NCBI GenBank assembly: GCA_013289045.1 | Contig: JABDAU010000020.1 | Span: forward strand, 1-49,720 | Origin: Bacteroidota bacterium | GTDB taxonomy: Bacteria; Bacteroidota; Bacteroidia; Sphingobacteriales; Sphingobacteriaceae | DNA: 49,720 nt | Direction of reading: 5' to 3' | Shown here: piece after piece, positions 20,561 through 30,408 of the stretch | How the letters are laid out: each line of letters starts with the position of its first letter | Numbering within the stretch: the first letter of the stretch is position 1 | Translations under genes and position numbers: made by a program | The notes under the pieces: generated by a model | Seen by the model: only the letters and a program-made list of their open reading frames with translations | Databases searched by the model: none | Told to the model about the DNA's origin: nothing

Positions 20561-21067
20561 ATGATATTAACCTTCGACCTTTATACCCATAAAACCAAAT
20601 TGTACTATATCGCTGAGATAATCTCTATTGTGAGTATTGTCATCCCCGGCGCTTGCTCGCTAGTTAATTTTCAGCCTGATTGGCCGGCATTTACACAGGT
20701 GATTATAGAGGTCTTAATCATTATATGTGTTTTTATCATGCTGGCGTTTGTTTTAATAGCAGGCTATGGTATGCTGAAAACGTATGTTAAAGATGGGGAG
20801 CTGATTTTGGACGATCACGGGATAACTATAGACGGTAAGGAAATATCGCTGACTGCCGAAGTGCAAATCTCTTTTAAGCTACGCCCAAGAACAAATAGAA
20901 GCGGCTGGCGAAGGACAGGTAACCGAATTGAAGTGACTGTCGGCTGCAAAACATATAACAGGCTTTTTTCAATCGACTCTTATGCGCATAATGATGAACT
21001 GCTGCAATTGTTGAACATATGGTCGGAGAATAACGTGCAGTATAGTTTAAAATACAGGGTCTTTTAA
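20561..21067 (+). CDS. Hypothetical two-span membrane protein, 168 aa
   Basis: I do not recognise a named family. Two transmembrane helices are visible (about 16-36, IAEIISIVSIVIPGACSLV; about 47-72, VIIEVLIIICVFIMLAFVLIAGYG). A basic, beta-rich cytoplasmic domain (about 80-168) follows, starting KDGELILDDHGITIDGKEI. This TM-TM-beta arrangement resembles PH-like (bPH/YdbT-type) membrane proteins, but that is only an impression. The stop codon shares bases with the stop of the convergent gene at 21064. Confidence 0.65.
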   Translation: MILTFDLYTHKTKLYYIAEIISIVSIVIPGACSLVNFQPDWPAFTQVIIEVLIIICVFIMLAFVLIAGYGMLKTYVKDGELILDDHGITIDGKEISLTAEVQISFKLRPRTNRSGWRRTGNRIEVTVGCKTYNRLFSIDSYAHNDELLQLLNIWSENNVQYSLKYRVF

Positions 21068-21387
21068 ACTTCTTCCTGTTCAAGTTCATTTACTTCCGGC
21101 ACATGATAAGGAATAAACAATACTATCGTGGCCGTAAATTGAATCGCGTCCTGCAATAATTCCATATACCACTCAACTGTTTTTGGATTGCTCGTGGCAG
21201 AAGCCAGCAAGGTTACCACAGAAGCAAAAACACCAACAACTATCAGAGCGAGCAAGATCCAGCGCACCCATAACTGGCCTTTACGTACAGCATAAGCAAT
21301 ACCCAATAACAACGCTATGGCAAAAAATCTAAAAAAACCGAAGGGCATATTCGCATAAAACCGGATCTGAATAAAATATTCAATCAA
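21064..21387 (-). CDS. Hypothetical membrane protein, about 107 aa
   Basis: Three hydrophobic helices are visible (FFRFFAIALLLGIAYAV, WILLALIVVGVFASVVTLLA, IQFTATIVLFIPYHV) and an acidic tail (EVNELEQEEV). The start is uncertain. TTG at 21387 is the nearest start codon, but the frame stays open about 25 codons further upstream and reads as plausible protein, including another hydrophobic helix (LLRISAFLVLIEYFI) without any ATG, GTG or TTG. An ATG at the expected place (21458) is out of frame by one base. The true N-terminus may lie upstream if there is a small sequence error or an ATA/ATT start. The family is unknown. Confidence 0.55.
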   Translation of the reverse strand: MIEYFIQIRFYANMPFGFFRFFAIALLLGIAYAVRKGQLWVRWILLALIVVGVFASVVTLLASATSNPKTVEWYMELLQDAIQFTATIVLFIPYHVPEVNELEQEEV

Positions 21388-21582
21388 GACCAGGAATGCT
21401 GAAATCCTCAGTAAAGTTGATGACAGATGGCTTTGGGGTGAAGGTTGTTTTGCATTTATAATTTAATGCAATATACAATTTAAGGTGGTGCATTTTAGTG
21501 GTGCGTTTTTTTAAAACCACATTAAAAAAGAGTCTTTTCACAAAATACTATAATTGATTATCAATAACTTAAGTGCTCCGTT

Positions 21583-21618
21583 GTGGTGCAGGTGGTGCAG
21601 GTGGTGCGTGTGGTGCGC
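21583..21618. repeat. Four tandem 9-bp GTGGTGCNN units inside an inverted repeat
   Basis: GTGGTGCAG, GTGGTGCAG, GTGGTGCGT and GTGGTGCGC follow head to tail. They are flanked by the inverted pair AGTGCTCCG (21572-21580) and CGGAGCACT (21618-21626). Two more GGTGGTGC/TAGTGGTGC hits lie at about 21484-21508. No gene occupies this part of the 21388-21667 gap. Confidence 0.6.
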
Positions 21619-21628
21619 GGAGCACTCG

Positions 21629-21655
21629 CTACTTCAGCACATTCAGAACCCTAAC
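21629..21655 (-). pseudogene. Possible remnant of a dacB 3' end
   Basis: Read on the minus strand, these 27 bases encode VRVLNVLK plus a stop. The intact dacB ends FRVLDVLK plus a stop. The nucleotides agree at 21 of 27 positions. It lies just past the stop of the small 66-residue gene that separates it from dacB, so it looks like a second, decayed copy of the gene end. The match is short and could be chance. Confidence 0.35.
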
Positions 21656-21667
21656 CGCTGGAAGTAT

Positions 21668-21868
21668 CTATTGCTTACCCCGGCGAACCACCATTAAAAT
21701 AATTCCAATGATAATGGCAGGCAGCCATAGAATAAATGAATACATCCCTGCTTTGCTAAGTAAAGGGTTTAAGTTGTTCCCCTGGTAACTAAACATAGAT
21801 GCTCCAAAAAATAGCATAACTATTCCTAATACTATAAGGCATATTCCAATGATACGATTTCTTGTCAT
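21668..21868 (-). CDS. Small two-span membrane protein, 66 aa
   Basis: Two hydrophobic helices (about 6-26, IIGICLIVLGIVMLFFGASMF; about 42-60, MYSFILWLPAIIIGIILMVV) with a basic end (RRGKQ). There is no family assignment. It starts only 3 bp after the dacB stop on the same strand, so translation is probably coupled to dacB. It may be a small envelope-associated protein; this is inferred from position only. Confidence 0.55.
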   Translation of the reverse strand: MTRNRIIGICLIVLGIVMLFFGASMFSYQGNNLNPLLSKAGMYSFILWLPAIIIGIILMVVRRGKQ

Positions 21869-21871
21869 TGT

Positions 21872-23275
21872 TTATTTCAGCACATCCAAAACCCTGAAAA
21901 TCTTCTCCTTTATTTCACGGCTTGAACCGTTAAAGTTGTTCACAAATATGGCGAAGCACAGCTGGCGACCGCCATGCGTTTGGTAGCCGGCGTAGTTAAG
22001 CACGTTGATAATGCTGCCGCTTTTCATTTTCATGTCATTGTAAACGGGCAGGCTTTCGTAGAAATCTTTATACCACGTTTCGGTGACTGCGGTTTGCAGG
22101 ATGGCGGTCATGGTGCGGGTGGTGACGCGGTCGGCGGGGGAGAGGCCGCTGCCGTCGAATACGTTAAGCGAATTGGGGTCGATGCCGCGCGGTTTCCAGA
22201 AGTTGGGCAAAACAGAGGGTATATCTTCGGTCTTGAGCGAATCGGCCATCGCCAATAATAACTGCTCGGCGTAAAGATTGATGCTTTTTTGGTTAAGCCA
22301 GTAGATCACTTTACGCAATGGCGGCGAATAATGGGCCGCAATTGTTCGCGTAATACCCAGATCCGCGTTATTGGTTGAATCGATCCACATCCTCTCCGAC
22401 ATCGGTTTGCCTGTAACCGTAATGCCTGCTTCTGCAAGCGCTTGCTTTAATTGTCTTGCGAGTTCATAAGGGGGATCGGGCAAGGCTACGGCAATGCGGT
22501 CTTTAGCTTCGTCGATGGCGAAGGTGCCGCTCAGGTTTATCGTGTTATCCAGTACAGGCAAATAAGCGTAGGCATTATCGCCGCTGCCTGGTGCGCCTGT
22601 AAGCAGGTAATTATCAATCTTTAAATACGGCTCCGCAGGAACTGTTCCTTTAATTTTTACGGGCTGACCAACTTTTGTTGGCTGTAAAAGAATATCATAC
22701 TGGTTTTCGTGCCAGCAAAGGTTATTGGGAGATGCACCATAGTAGTTGCCTACATCCATCCAGATCCAACCCTGCGGTGTATGCGGAATACCTGTGGCGA
22801 CGATACACCCGTTAATTTTTCGGATACCCGCTCTTTTTACTCCATCAACAAATTCCTTTAGCACTACCTCGTTTTTAGTTTCATCCCAGCGCCAGCTGCC
22901 AAGCGTGGGATCGTCGCCGCTGTCGATAATAAGATTGCTGTTGCAGGTGCCGTCCGAAGTTACCGTGCCGTTTTCCAGGCTGAGCTTGGTTTTAAAGCGA
23001 TAATCCGGCCCTAAAACGTGCATGGCGGTAATGGTGGTGATGGTTTTAAGGGTTGATGCTGTGGCCATGCCCATATCCGGGTTGGCGGTAAAAAGCACCT
23101 CGCCGGTTTTTACATCCATTATGGTAAGCGACAGTGAAGCATATTTGCATTGACTATCTGCCTGCAAACGGCTAACGGCAGTTTGTAATTTCTGTTGAAT
23201 GGATTGTGCGCGGGCAAATCCGCCCAGCAATAAAAAACTAAGAATGAGTAGGTTTTGCAGCCTGTTTTTTTGCAT
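21872..23275 (-). CDS. dacB: D-alanyl-D-alanine carboxypeptidase/endopeptidase (PBP4 family)
   Basis: A 467-residue periplasmic peptidoglycan hydrolase of the S13 (PBP4) family, which trims or cleaves D-Ala-D-Ala cross-links. It has a cleavable signal peptide (ILSFLLLGGFARAQ). The SxxK nucleophile motif is STLK (Ser74, Lys77) in GMATASTLKT, the SxN motif is SIN in LNQKSINLYAEQL, and the third motif appears as KSG in MKMKSGSI rather than the textbook KTG. The large insert between SxxK and SxN is the family hallmark. The start overlaps the 3' end of the upstream amino-acid permease gene by 38 bp, so expression is probably coupled to it. Confidence 0.9.
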   Translation of the reverse strand: MQKNRLQNLLILSFLLLGGFARAQSIQQKLQTAVSRLQADSQCKYASLSLTIMDVKTGEVLFTANPDMGMATASTLKTITTITAMHVLGPDYRFKTKLSLENGTVTSDGTCNSNLIIDSGDDPTLGSWRWDETKNEVVLKEFVDGVKRAGIRKINGCIVATGIPHTPQGWIWMDVGNYYGASPNNLCWHENQYDILLQPTKVGQPVKIKGTVPAEPYLKIDNYLLTGAPGSGDNAYAYLPVLDNTINLSGTFAIDEAKDRIAVALPDPPYELARQLKQALAEAGITVTGKPMSERMWIDSTNNADLGITRTIAAHYSPPLRKVIYWLNQKSINLYAEQLLLAMADSLKTEDIPSVLPNFWKPRGIDPNSLNVFDGSGLSPADRVTTRTMTAILQTAVTETWYKDFYESLPVYNDMKMKSGSIINVLNYAGYQTHGGRQLCFAIFVNNFNGSSREIKEKIFRVLDVLK

Positions 23276-24677
23276 TGTATTGCGTTATAAAATAAATAGG
23301 GATGCCGATGAGCACAATTATAAATCCACCTTTTGCATACTGGCTTTTGTACATCAGTAATAACGTACAAAAGGCCAAACCCATTATAATATATATGGCC
23401 GGTAAAACAGGATAGCCGAATGCTTTGTAAGGGCGTTCGGCGTCAGGCATTTTTTTGCGTAGTCTGTAAATGCCTACAATGGTAAGAACATAAAATATTA
23501 CCACTACAAATGAGATCATATCCAGCAGGTCGCCGTACTTGCCGCTCAGGCATAGCAAACTGGCAATAAGGCATTGTATCCAAAGGCCGAATTGCGGCAC
23601 CTCGAACTTATTCAGCTCGCCGGTTTTTTTGAAGAATAACCCGTCCTTGGCCATGGTATAGTAAACCCTTGCGCCGGCCAGGATCAAACCATTATTACAG
23701 CCGAAGGTGGAAACCATGATCATTAATGCAATAATAATAGTACCCACGTTACCGAAAATTACATTCGATGCCGAAACGGCCACGCGGTCTTTTGCAGCGG
23801 TAGCAATATCATGCAAAGGCAGAACAGATGTATAAACCAGGTTAGCCGATACATAGATGACAGTTACGATCAGCGTACCGAAGAATAAGCTTAAGGCGAT
23901 ATCCTTTTTTGGGTTGCGCATCTCGCCGGCTATAAAGGTTACATTGTTCCAGGCATCGCTGCTGAAAATGGAACCCACCATGGCTGCTGCAATAGCGCCC
24001 AATGCCGCGCCCATTGTATATTGCGAAAAGGTATTGCCATCAGCGCTTAATTTTTGCAGGTGCCAGGCGTTGGTCCAGTTGGCGTGCCATACATCGCCCT
24101 TCAGCATAATAAAGCCAAAAATGATGAGACCGAAAAGGCTTGCCAGTTTGGTTAACGTAAAGGTGTTTTGTATGATCTTTCCACTTTTTACGCCACGGGT
24201 ATTGATGAAAGTTAGAAAAATAATGAGAACTATACTTACAATTTGCGCCGCGCTTATTTTAAACCAGCCTGCATGGAACAATATATTATCCTCACTAACT
24301 GCAGGTATTAAATAAGCGGTAAACTTCGAAAACGCCACACCTACAGCCGCAATAGTTCCGGTTTGTATCACGGCAAATAAGCTCCATCCGTATAAAAAAG
24401 CAACAAATTTATTGTAGGCCTCTTTCAGGTAAACGTATTGTCCGCCTGCTTTTGGGAACATCGCGCTCAATTCTCCATAGCTCAACGCTGCGGTCAGCGT
24501 CATAAAACCGGTAAGCAGCCATACGATGATCAGCCAACCGGATGAGCCCACCTGGCGAACAATATCAGCGCTTACAATAAATATACCTGAACCGATCATG
24601 GAGCCTGCCACGATCATGGTGCCGTCGAGCAGGCCGAGAGATTGTTTGAGTTTTGGTTGAGAGGATTTTTCCTTCAT
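23238..24677 (-). CDS. APC-superfamily amino-acid permease
   Basis: A 479-residue integral membrane transporter with about 12 hydrophobic helices. TM1 carries the APC substrate-binding motif GTMIVAGSMIGSGIFIV, with the unwound GSGIF segment, and ends in VGSSGWL. The AALSYGELSAMFPKAGGQYVYL segment is typical of the LAT/amino-acid:cation symporter branch. The substrate cannot be read from sequence. The C-terminus is basic (YNAKKQAAKPTHS). The gene overlaps dacB downstream by 38 bp. Confidence 0.88.
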   Translation of the reverse strand: MKEKSSQPKLKQSLGLLDGTMIVAGSMIGSGIFIVSADIVRQVGSSGWLIIVWLLTGFMTLTAALSYGELSAMFPKAGGQYVYLKEAYNKFVAFLYGWSLFAVIQTGTIAAVGVAFSKFTAYLIPAVSEDNILFHAGWFKISAAQIVSIVLIIFLTFINTRGVKSGKIIQNTFTLTKLASLFGLIIFGFIMLKGDVWHANWTNAWHLQKLSADGNTFSQYTMGAALGAIAAAMVGSIFSSDAWNNVTFIAGEMRNPKKDIALSLFFGTLIVTVIYVSANLVYTSVLPLHDIATAAKDRVAVSASNVIFGNVGTIIIALMIMVSTFGCNNGLILAGARVYYTMAKDGLFFKKTGELNKFEVPQFGLWIQCLIASLLCLSGKYGDLLDMISFVVVIFYVLTIVGIYRLRKKMPDAERPYKAFGYPVLPAIYIIMGLAFCTLLLMYKSQYAKGGFIIVLIGIPIYFITQYNAKKQAAKPTHS

Positions 24678-24829
24678 GCAGTCATGGTCGTTAAAAACTC
24701 TAAACTATTCAAAAAACTTTATAATTATCAGTGTATTGTAAATAAATTAATTTGCTATTTTGCACACCTGTTTTTATGCGCCTCGTATAAGGGCGCTAAA
24801 CAATTGCACTTATAAACTAAATTTTAAAT

Positions 24830-27070
24830 ATGGATTTCTTTTACGCTAATTTGATTTACCTCATCCCTGTGTTGGGTATTGTAGGCCTCATTGCTATGGG
24901 CATTAAGTCGGCATGGGTTGTGAAGCAGGATGCCGGGGATGGCGAGATGACCACGTTGGCTGGCTATATAGCCGATGGCGCCATGGCCTTCCTGCGCGCC
25001 GAGTGGAAAATACTGGGTTTCTTTGTAGTGATAGCTGGCATATTGCTGGGCTGGTCGGGTATGACAGTTCATACCTCGAGCCCTATTATTGCCCTGTCAT
25101 TTGTTTGTGGCGCATTTCTATCGGCCTTTGCAGGCTTTATAGGCATGCGTATAGCAACTAAGGCTAATGTACGCACTACGCAGGCAGCTCGTACCAGTTT
25201 GGCTAAAGCGCTAAAGGTATCTTTTACAGGCGGTACAGTAATGGGCCTGGGGGTTGCCGGTTTGGCGATTATTGGCCTGGGATCGTTATTTATAGTGTTT
25301 TATACTATGTACGTAACCAGCAAGGGCGAGAGCGTGAATGGTGAGGCTATGGCAAAAGCGCTGGATGTACTGGCAGGTTTCTCGTTAGGTGCAGAGTCTA
25401 TAGCATTGTTTGCACGCGTTGGCGGTGGTATCTATACCAAGGCTGCCGACGTAGGCGCCGACCTTGTAGGTAAAGTGGAAGCCGGTATCCCTGAAGATGA
25501 CGTACGTAACCCTGCAACCATTGCTGATAACGTAGGCGATAACGTGGGTGACGTTGCCGGTATGGGCGCTGACTTATTTGGCTCATACGTAGCAACAATG
25601 CTCGCAACTATGGTATTGGGCCGCGAAATAGTTTCGCCGGATAAATTCGGTGGCATAGCGCCGGTATTATTACCGATGGTTATCGCAGGCTTAGGCCTGG
25701 TATTTTCGATAGTGGGCGCTGCATTTGTTAAAATCAGTAATGAAAATTCAAGCGTGCAAAAAGCGTTGAATTTGGGTAACTGGATGTCGATCGTATTGAC
25801 CGCCATCGCTACCTTTTTTATAGTACAATGGATGTTGCCTGATAACTACACCTTCCACATGCTGCGTGATGAAGATGCGAACCATGTAATTAAAGAGGGC
25901 TCGTTGGTATTTACCAAATCTGGCGTTTTCGCTTCTATCGTTGTTGGTTTGGTTGTTGGTACCCTGATGTCTATCATTACCGAATATTATACGGCTATGG
26001 GTAAACGCCCCGTATTGAGCATTATTCGGCAGTCGTCAACAGGTCATGCTACTAATATCATTGGTGGATTAGCAGTGGGGATGGAATCAACCGTATTGCC
26101 GATCCTTGTATTGGCAGCGGGTATATATGGCTCTTATCACTTCGCAGGCTTGTATGGGGTGGCTATTGCAGCCGCAGGTATGATGGCAACCACAGCTATG
26201 CAGCTGGCTATCGATGCATTCGGCCCGATTGCGGATAACGCGGGCGGCATTGCCGAAATGAGCCGTTTGCCTGAAGAAGTGCGCCACCGTACCGATAACC
26301 TTGATGCTGTAGGTAATACTACTGCAGCAACAGGAAAGGGTTTCGCCATTGCGTCGGCAGCTTTAACTTCGCTGGCCTTGTTTGCGGCGTTTGTGGGTGT
26401 TGCCGGCATCGAGCATATCGATATTTACAAAGCAGATGTTTTAGCCGGCCTGTTTGTTGGCGGTATGATCCCTTTTATCTTCTCGGCGTTGTGTATTTCG
26501 GCGGTAGGCCGTGCAGCAATGGCGATGGTAGAGGAGGTAAGGCGCCAGTTCCGCGAGATACCAGGCATAATGGAATACAAAGCCAAGCCTGAGTATGAAA
26601 AATGCGTGGCTATATCAACCAAGGCATCTATCCGTGAGATGGTTGCACCAGGCCTTATCGCTTTGATAACCCCTATCATTATCGGCTTCGCTTTTGGCCC
26701 CGAGGTTTTAGGCGGTCTGCTGGCCGGTGTTACTGTATCAGGCGTATTGATGGGTATTTTCCAAAGCAACGCCGGTGGTGCATGGGACAATGCTAAAAAA
26801 TCATTTGAAAAAGGTGTTGTGATCAACGGCGAAACCTATTATAAAAAATCAGAACCGCACAAAGCTTCCGTAACAGGTGATACCGTAGGCGATCCGTTTA
26901 AGGATACTTCGGGCCCGTCAATGAATATATTGATCAAACTCATGTCGATAGTTTCATTAGTAATTGCGCCGCATTTGCACAAGGATTTGAACCATAATCC
27001 GCGCCTGCAAAGGCAAATTGAAGAACGCTCGATGGTAGCCCCTGCAAAGACCATCAGCAAAAAGATATAA
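24830..27070 (+). CDS. hppA: K+-dependent membrane-bound pyrophosphatase (ion-pumping)
   Basis: A 746-residue protein with about 16 membrane helices that couples PPi hydrolysis to H+ or Na+ export. It shows the family motifs [45 protein letters not shown] (substrate and Mg2+ ligands) and [16 protein letters not shown]. Ala499 follows GNTT where K+-independent enzymes have Lys, so the protein is predicted K+-dependent. In helix 6, [12 protein letters not shown] has neither the Glu of typical Na+ pumps three residues after Asp248 (Gly251 here) nor the Glu of plant-type H+ pumps (Ala255 here). Instead Glu189 sits in helix 5 ([10 protein letters not shown]), as I recall for Flavobacterium-type H+ pumps. 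It is monocistronic with its own terminator. Confidence 0.93.
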   Translation: MDFFYANLIYLIPVLGIVGLIAMGIKSAWVVKQDAGDGEMTTLAGYIADGAMAFLRAEWKILGFFVVIAGILLGWSGMTVHTSSPIIALSFVCGAFLSAFAGFIGMRIATKANVRTTQAARTSLAKALKVSFTGGTVMGLGVAGLAIIGLGSLFIVFYTMYVTSKGESVNGEAMAKALDVLAGFSLGAESIALFARVGGGIYTKAADVGADLVGKVEAGIPEDDVRNPATIADNVGDNVGDVAGMGADLFGSYVATMLATMVLGREIVSPDKFGGIAPVLLPMVIAGLGLVFSIVGAAFVKISNENSSVQKALNLGNWMSIVLTAIATFFIVQWMLPDNYTFHMLRDEDANHVIKEGSLVFTKSGVFASIVVGLVVGTLMSIITEYYTAMGKRPVLSIIRQSSTGHATNIIGGLAVGMESTVLPILVLAAGIYGSYHFAGLYGVAIAAAGMMATTAMQLAIDAFGPIADNAGGIAEMSRLPEEVRHRTDNLDAVGNTTAATGKGFAIASAALTSLALFAAFVGVAGIEHIDIYKADVLAGLFVGGMIPFIFSALCISAVGRAAMAMVEEVRRQFREIPGIMEYKAKPEYEKCVAISTKASIREMVAPGLIALITPIIIGFAFGPEVLGGLLAGVTVSGVLMGIFQSNAGGAWDNAKKSFEKGVVINGETYYKKSEPHKASVTGDTVGDPFKDTSGPSMNILIKLMSIVSLVIAPHLHKDLNHNPRLQRQIEERSMVAPAKTISKKI

Positions 27071-27090
27071 ATGTATTTTTCTTAAATATG

Positions 27091-27119
27091 AAAAAGGATG
27101 CCGCAAAGCATCCTTTTTT
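27091..27119 (+). terminator. Intrinsic terminator of hppA
   Basis: AAAAAGGATGC (27091-27101) pairs perfectly with GCATCCTTTTT (27108-27118) and ends in a T run. It can work in either direction. Confidence 0.85.
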
Positions 27120-27183
27120 CATTTTAAACCGTTACATTCGTAATGACGCTTTGGCGAATTTATAACCGCGTGATGCAGCATTT

Positions 27184-27858
27184 ATGAAGAAATATTTATT
27201 TACAGGATTAGTTGCAGTTTTAATGATGGGAGCGTGTAAAAAGGATTACACAGCCGGATTTAATACTTCTTTATCAAATTATTATCTCAACCAGAGTATA
27301 ACATTTAATAATACTTCTACAGGCGGCACCAGTAGCTGGGATTTTGGCGATGGCGCTAAATCTACCGATAAATCACCATCTCATTCTTATAATCAGCCGG
27401 GTGATTATAACGTTACACTTACAGATGGCAGTTCAGTAGCTACCCAAAAAGTAACGATCTATCACGGTACTGCAGCGTTTAAAGTGGATAATGAAACCGG
27501 TGTAAATTTATCGTTATTTACTTTTTCGGCTGATGCTTCAGATTACGAGATCGATTACATCGACCAGGGTACTGTTAACGCGAGTACACAAGGCACTGTT
27601 TATTATACAACAGATTCTACAATTTATGTTGGCGGTACGCTTCCGGGAACTGACTCTACTTTTTTAGTTGCGCCACCTAATTACCCTTATGTGCTCACCA
27701 AAAATACAGTTAACACTTTATCGATAGACGGCAACACAAATATTTATATTTTAAACAGCCTGCCTGACAAAAAGACAAAAGTGCAGAATTTACAATCCAA
27801 AGCCCTGGCACGTAAAACTAACATGGTTAAAATGTTAGCTAAACATACTGTTCAATAA
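27184..27858 (+). CDS. PKD-domain lipoprotein
   Basis: A 224-residue secreted protein. The N-terminus [20 protein letters not shown] is a lipoprotein signal with lipobox MGAC. A PKD beta-sandwich follows (about 45-95), with the signature [18 protein letters not shown]. The remaining beta-rich domain (about 100-205) resembles none I know. The C-terminus is basic. PKD domains usually mediate protein or glycan contacts on the cell surface. The last 20 bp overlap the 3' end of the convergent thioredoxin gene. Confidence 0.8.
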   Translation: MKKYLFTGLVAVLMMGACKKDYTAGFNTSLSNYYLNQSITFNNTSTGGTSSWDFGDGAKSTDKSPSHSYNQPGDYNVTLTDGSSVATQKVTIYHGTAAFKVDNETGVNLSLFTFSADASDYEIDYIDQGTVNASTQGTVYYTTDSTIYVGGTLPGTDSTFLVAPPNYPYVLTKNTVNTLSIDGNTNIYILNSLPDKKTKVQNLQSKALARKTNMVKMLAKHTVQ

Positions 27859-28135
27859 TTTTTTGCAGCGGGCCGGCCTGTATAACGCCGCTTTGGCGCC
27901 ATTTGGTTTCGCCGTTTTTAAATACGATAAGTGTGGGTACGCCCTGTATATGGTAAGCGCTGGCGGCAGTAGGGTTTTTGTCCACATCAATTTTAATGAT
28001 GGTTACCTTATCGCCAAGGTTATCTTTTACCTGTTTCAATATCGGCGGCATCATTTTACACGGGCCGCACCATTCAGCCGAAAAATCAACCAGAACAGGT
28101 ATTTCTGAAGCTATAATTTCCTTAAAATTAGCCAT
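27839..28135 (-). CDS. trxA: Thioredoxin
   Basis: A 98-residue single-domain thioredoxin with the redox-active motif WCGPC (Cys23 and Cys26), the [21 protein letters not shown] segment that includes the conserved cis-Pro, and no signal peptide, so it acts in the cytoplasm. An unusually good Shine-Dalgarno-like AAAGGAGAAG lies just upstream of the start codon (minus strand), rare for this phylum and suggesting strong translation. Its 3' end overlaps that of the PKD lipoprotein gene tail to tail. Confidence 0.93.
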   Translation of the reverse strand: MANFKEIIASEIPVLVDFSAEWCGPCKMMPPILKQVKDNLGDKVTIIKIDVDKNPTAASAYHIQGVPTLIVFKNGETKWRQSGVIQAGPLQKIIEQYV

Positions 28136-28204
28136 GATTTTCTTCTCCTTTAAATAGATAAACAGTTTTACCGCGGATACGTTTTATTTTCCTGCATAAT
28201 CAGC

Positions 28205-29971
28205 CTATCCCCATCTTTCGATAATGGCTTCGAGGCGGTCGATCGTAAATGGTTTGCTTAAGAAATCCTTCATACCCGCTTCGCGGCATTCTATTTCATT
28301 TTCGCTAAGTACGTTTGCGGTCATGGCCACTATTGGCGGCGCTTTTTCGCCATACTTGCTGATGATACGACGGGTGGCCTGCAATCCATCCATTTCGGGC
28401 ATTTGTATGTCCATAAATATCATGTCGTATGTTTTCTTTTCAAGCATTTCCAAGGCGATGAGGCCATTGTCGGCTATATCTACAGGATAGCCTATCTTTT
28501 TAAATATACGCTCGGCAATTACCTGGTTCATCTTGTTATCTTCTGCCAGCAAAATGCGCAATTGTTTGTTTTTTACCAGGGGTTTGTTTTGCGGTACGGC
28601 TGCTGTTACGGCTATGTTTGCCATATCTTCTACTACCGGCAGCGGTATGCTGAAGCTAAAAACCGATCCCTCATTCACCTTGCTTTTTACCCAAATGGTA
28701 CCACCCATCATGTCAACGAGTTTCTTGCAGATGGAAAGGCCTAAACCTGTGCCGCCGTATTTGCGCAAAGCAGTAGTATTTACTTGTGTAAATGGCTTGA
28801 AAAGCTGGGCCAGCGCTTCATCGCTTATGCCGATGCCGCTATCGCTTACATGAAAAGTTACCTGCTGTATGCCATCTTTATTACTGGTTGCATACACTTT
28901 TACAGCTACATAACCGGTATCGGTAAATTTAATGGCATTGCCTATCAGGTTAACCAGTATCTGTTGCAGGCGGCTTTCATCGGCCAGCACAAAATCAGCC
29001 AGTTTATTGTCGAGGATATAATTAAGGGTGATGTTTTTATTCGGGTTTTCAGCGCCTGGCTTGCATATGGAAACAACTGTTTTTACGCATTCGCGGAGGT
29101 TAAAGGCTGCAGGATGTAATACCAGTTTATCGGCCTCGATCTTGGATAGGTCGAGTATATCACTGATAATATTGATCAGTAAATTACTGCTTGAATGCAG
29201 GGTTTGGAGCAATTCCTTTTGCTCGGGCAAAAGGTCTGAACGGGACAACAGTTCTGTAGTACCAATAATACCATTGAGTGGTGTACGGATCTCATGGCTC
29301 ATGTTGGCCAGGAAATTGGATTTGGCAAACGTTGCTGCCTCGGCCAGGTCCTTAGCTTCCGACAATTCAACCTGCGATTCCTTTAGCTCCTCGCTTTGCC
29401 GTATCAAAAGCGTTTTGTCCGTCTCATGGCTTCTTTTAAGAATGCTTATTAACAGACCAACGATCATCAGGTCCATCACTGCGGATGTGATAAGGTCGCC
29501 ATCCTTTGCTTCAATGCTTTTAGGCAGGCTTACCAAGGCGGGATGCGCTTTCTCAACAAAATAGCACCCCAGGAAAATAGCCATCACTATACCTATAAAA
29601 TACAGATGATATTTTCGCCTCAATAAGATCGTGATCAGTGCGATAAGGAAAACGCCTTCTTCCGGTGTGGAGCCTTCTACGCCGCCATTAAAGAACCAGC
29701 CCGGTATAAAGCATAATACACCTACTGCAACATATACAATAACTGTTTTTTCATTGAAGCCTTTAAACCTGCTAACAAAGTAAGCATAGGCAGACAGTGC
29801 CCCCACAATAAGGGTCATAAGGTCGAGGTATACAGAAAAGCCTAAAATGATATTGCTGATGAACGACAGCAGCATGTAGAGACCTATAATTAAAGCGATG
29901 GCGTTGAACAATTTGTTTTCCAACGACATAAAAGGGTCGCCAAAACCAATAAGGCGCTTTAATTTATTCAT
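28205..29971 (-). CDS. Hybrid sensor histidine kinase/response regulator
   Basis: The predicted protein has 588 residues from the ATG at 29971; a TTG directly before it is less likely. The N-terminal region (about 20-180) has six or seven hydrophobic helices and no obvious ligand-binding domain. His[20 protein letters not shown] with phospho-His226. HATPase_c: [14 protein letters not shown] (N box), VSDSGIGIS (G1), [14 protein letters not shown] (G2). A receiver domain starts [18 protein letters not shown], with phospho-acceptor Asp521 in [13 protein letters not shown] and a conserved Lys in FLSKPF. There is no DNA-binding output, so it probably relays phosphate to another protein. It is transcribed with no partner regulator next to it. 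Confidence 0.9.
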   Translation of the reverse strand: MNKLKRLIGFGDPFMSLENKLFNAIALIIGLYMLLSFISNIILGFSVYLDLMTLIVGALSAYAYFVSRFKGFNEKTVIVYVAVGVLCFIPGWFFNGGVEGSTPEEGVFLIALITILLRRKYHLYFIGIVMAIFLGCYFVEKAHPALVSLPKSIEAKDGDLITSAVMDLMIVGLLISILKRSHETDKTLLIRQSEELKESQVELSEAKDLAEAATFAKSNFLANMSHEIRTPLNGIIGTTELLSRSDLLPEQKELLQTLHSSSNLLINIISDILDLSKIEADKLVLHPAAFNLRECVKTVVSICKPGAENPNKNITLNYILDNKLADFVLADESRLQQILVNLIGNAIKFTDTGYVAVKVYATSNKDGIQQVTFHVSDSGIGISDEALAQLFKPFTQVNTTALRKYGGTGLGLSICKKLVDMMGGTIWVKSKVNEGSVFSFSIPLPVVEDMANIAVTAAVPQNKPLVKNKQLRILLAEDNKMNQVIAERIFKKIGYPVDIADNGLIALEMLEKKTYDMIFMDIQMPEMDGLQATRRIISKYGEKAPPIVAMTANVLSENEIECREAGMKDFLSKPFTIDRLEAIIERWG

Positions 29972-30017
29972 CAATAGTTTTTAGCGGGTGGTGCCTAAAT
30001 TTTGCTAAATATAAGCA

Positions 30018-30251
30018 TTACGGCTGAACGGAAGAGAAGGTGCCAACTTTATAATCGCCGGATGACGTTGATTTATTGTGCTTGTTCCAATTCTCCAGGT
30101 CAATAATTCCCGGCGGTGTTGTATAATGATCGTTATTGGGGCACCTCACCACGTACCCGTCTTCTCCTGCCAACTCAACTATTGGCCTCGCACCACATTC
30201 TACACAAGGTTTAACGTAGATTGTGTTTGGTATATTCACATAGCCCTTCAT
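30018..30251 (-). CDS. Small zinc-ribbon-like protein, 77 aa
   Basis: I recognise no named family. It has a CVECG knuckle (Cys16, Cys19) and a second half RCPNNDH (Cys and His), giving C-x2-C and C-x4-H spacing that could bind one Zn2+. It is otherwise polar, with no signal peptide. The sequence around GYVVRCPNNDHYTTPPGIIDLENWNKHN resembles short restriction-alleviation/Lar-type zinc proteins (VxCxxC...W), a weak resemblance only. It is transcribed divergently from nothing and lies 43 bp upstream of the hybrid kinase. Confidence 0.6.
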   Translation of the reverse strand: MKGYVNIPNTIYVKPCVECGARPIVELAGEDGYVVRCPNNDHYTTPPGIIDLENWNKHNKSTSSGDYKVGTFSSVQP

Positions 30252-30408
30252 ACTTCTCCCTGTTACGGGAAAAATGTAAAAAAGTTGCTACAGAGTTACA
30301 TTTTAATTAAAAATTATCGGTTTAGATGGTTTTAGCAATGTGTTTGCTGACTTTTCTGTAAAAAACTTAACAAGTAAGACAAATTGTTGCAATGGTTAAA
30401 TGCCGTCG

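Noticed and set aside
21573..21788. Forward open frame over the 9-bp tandem repeats (Gly/Ala-rich start)
   Set aside because: It overlaps the 66-residue gene on the other strand, and its Gly-Gly-Ala start is only the DNA repeat read as codons.
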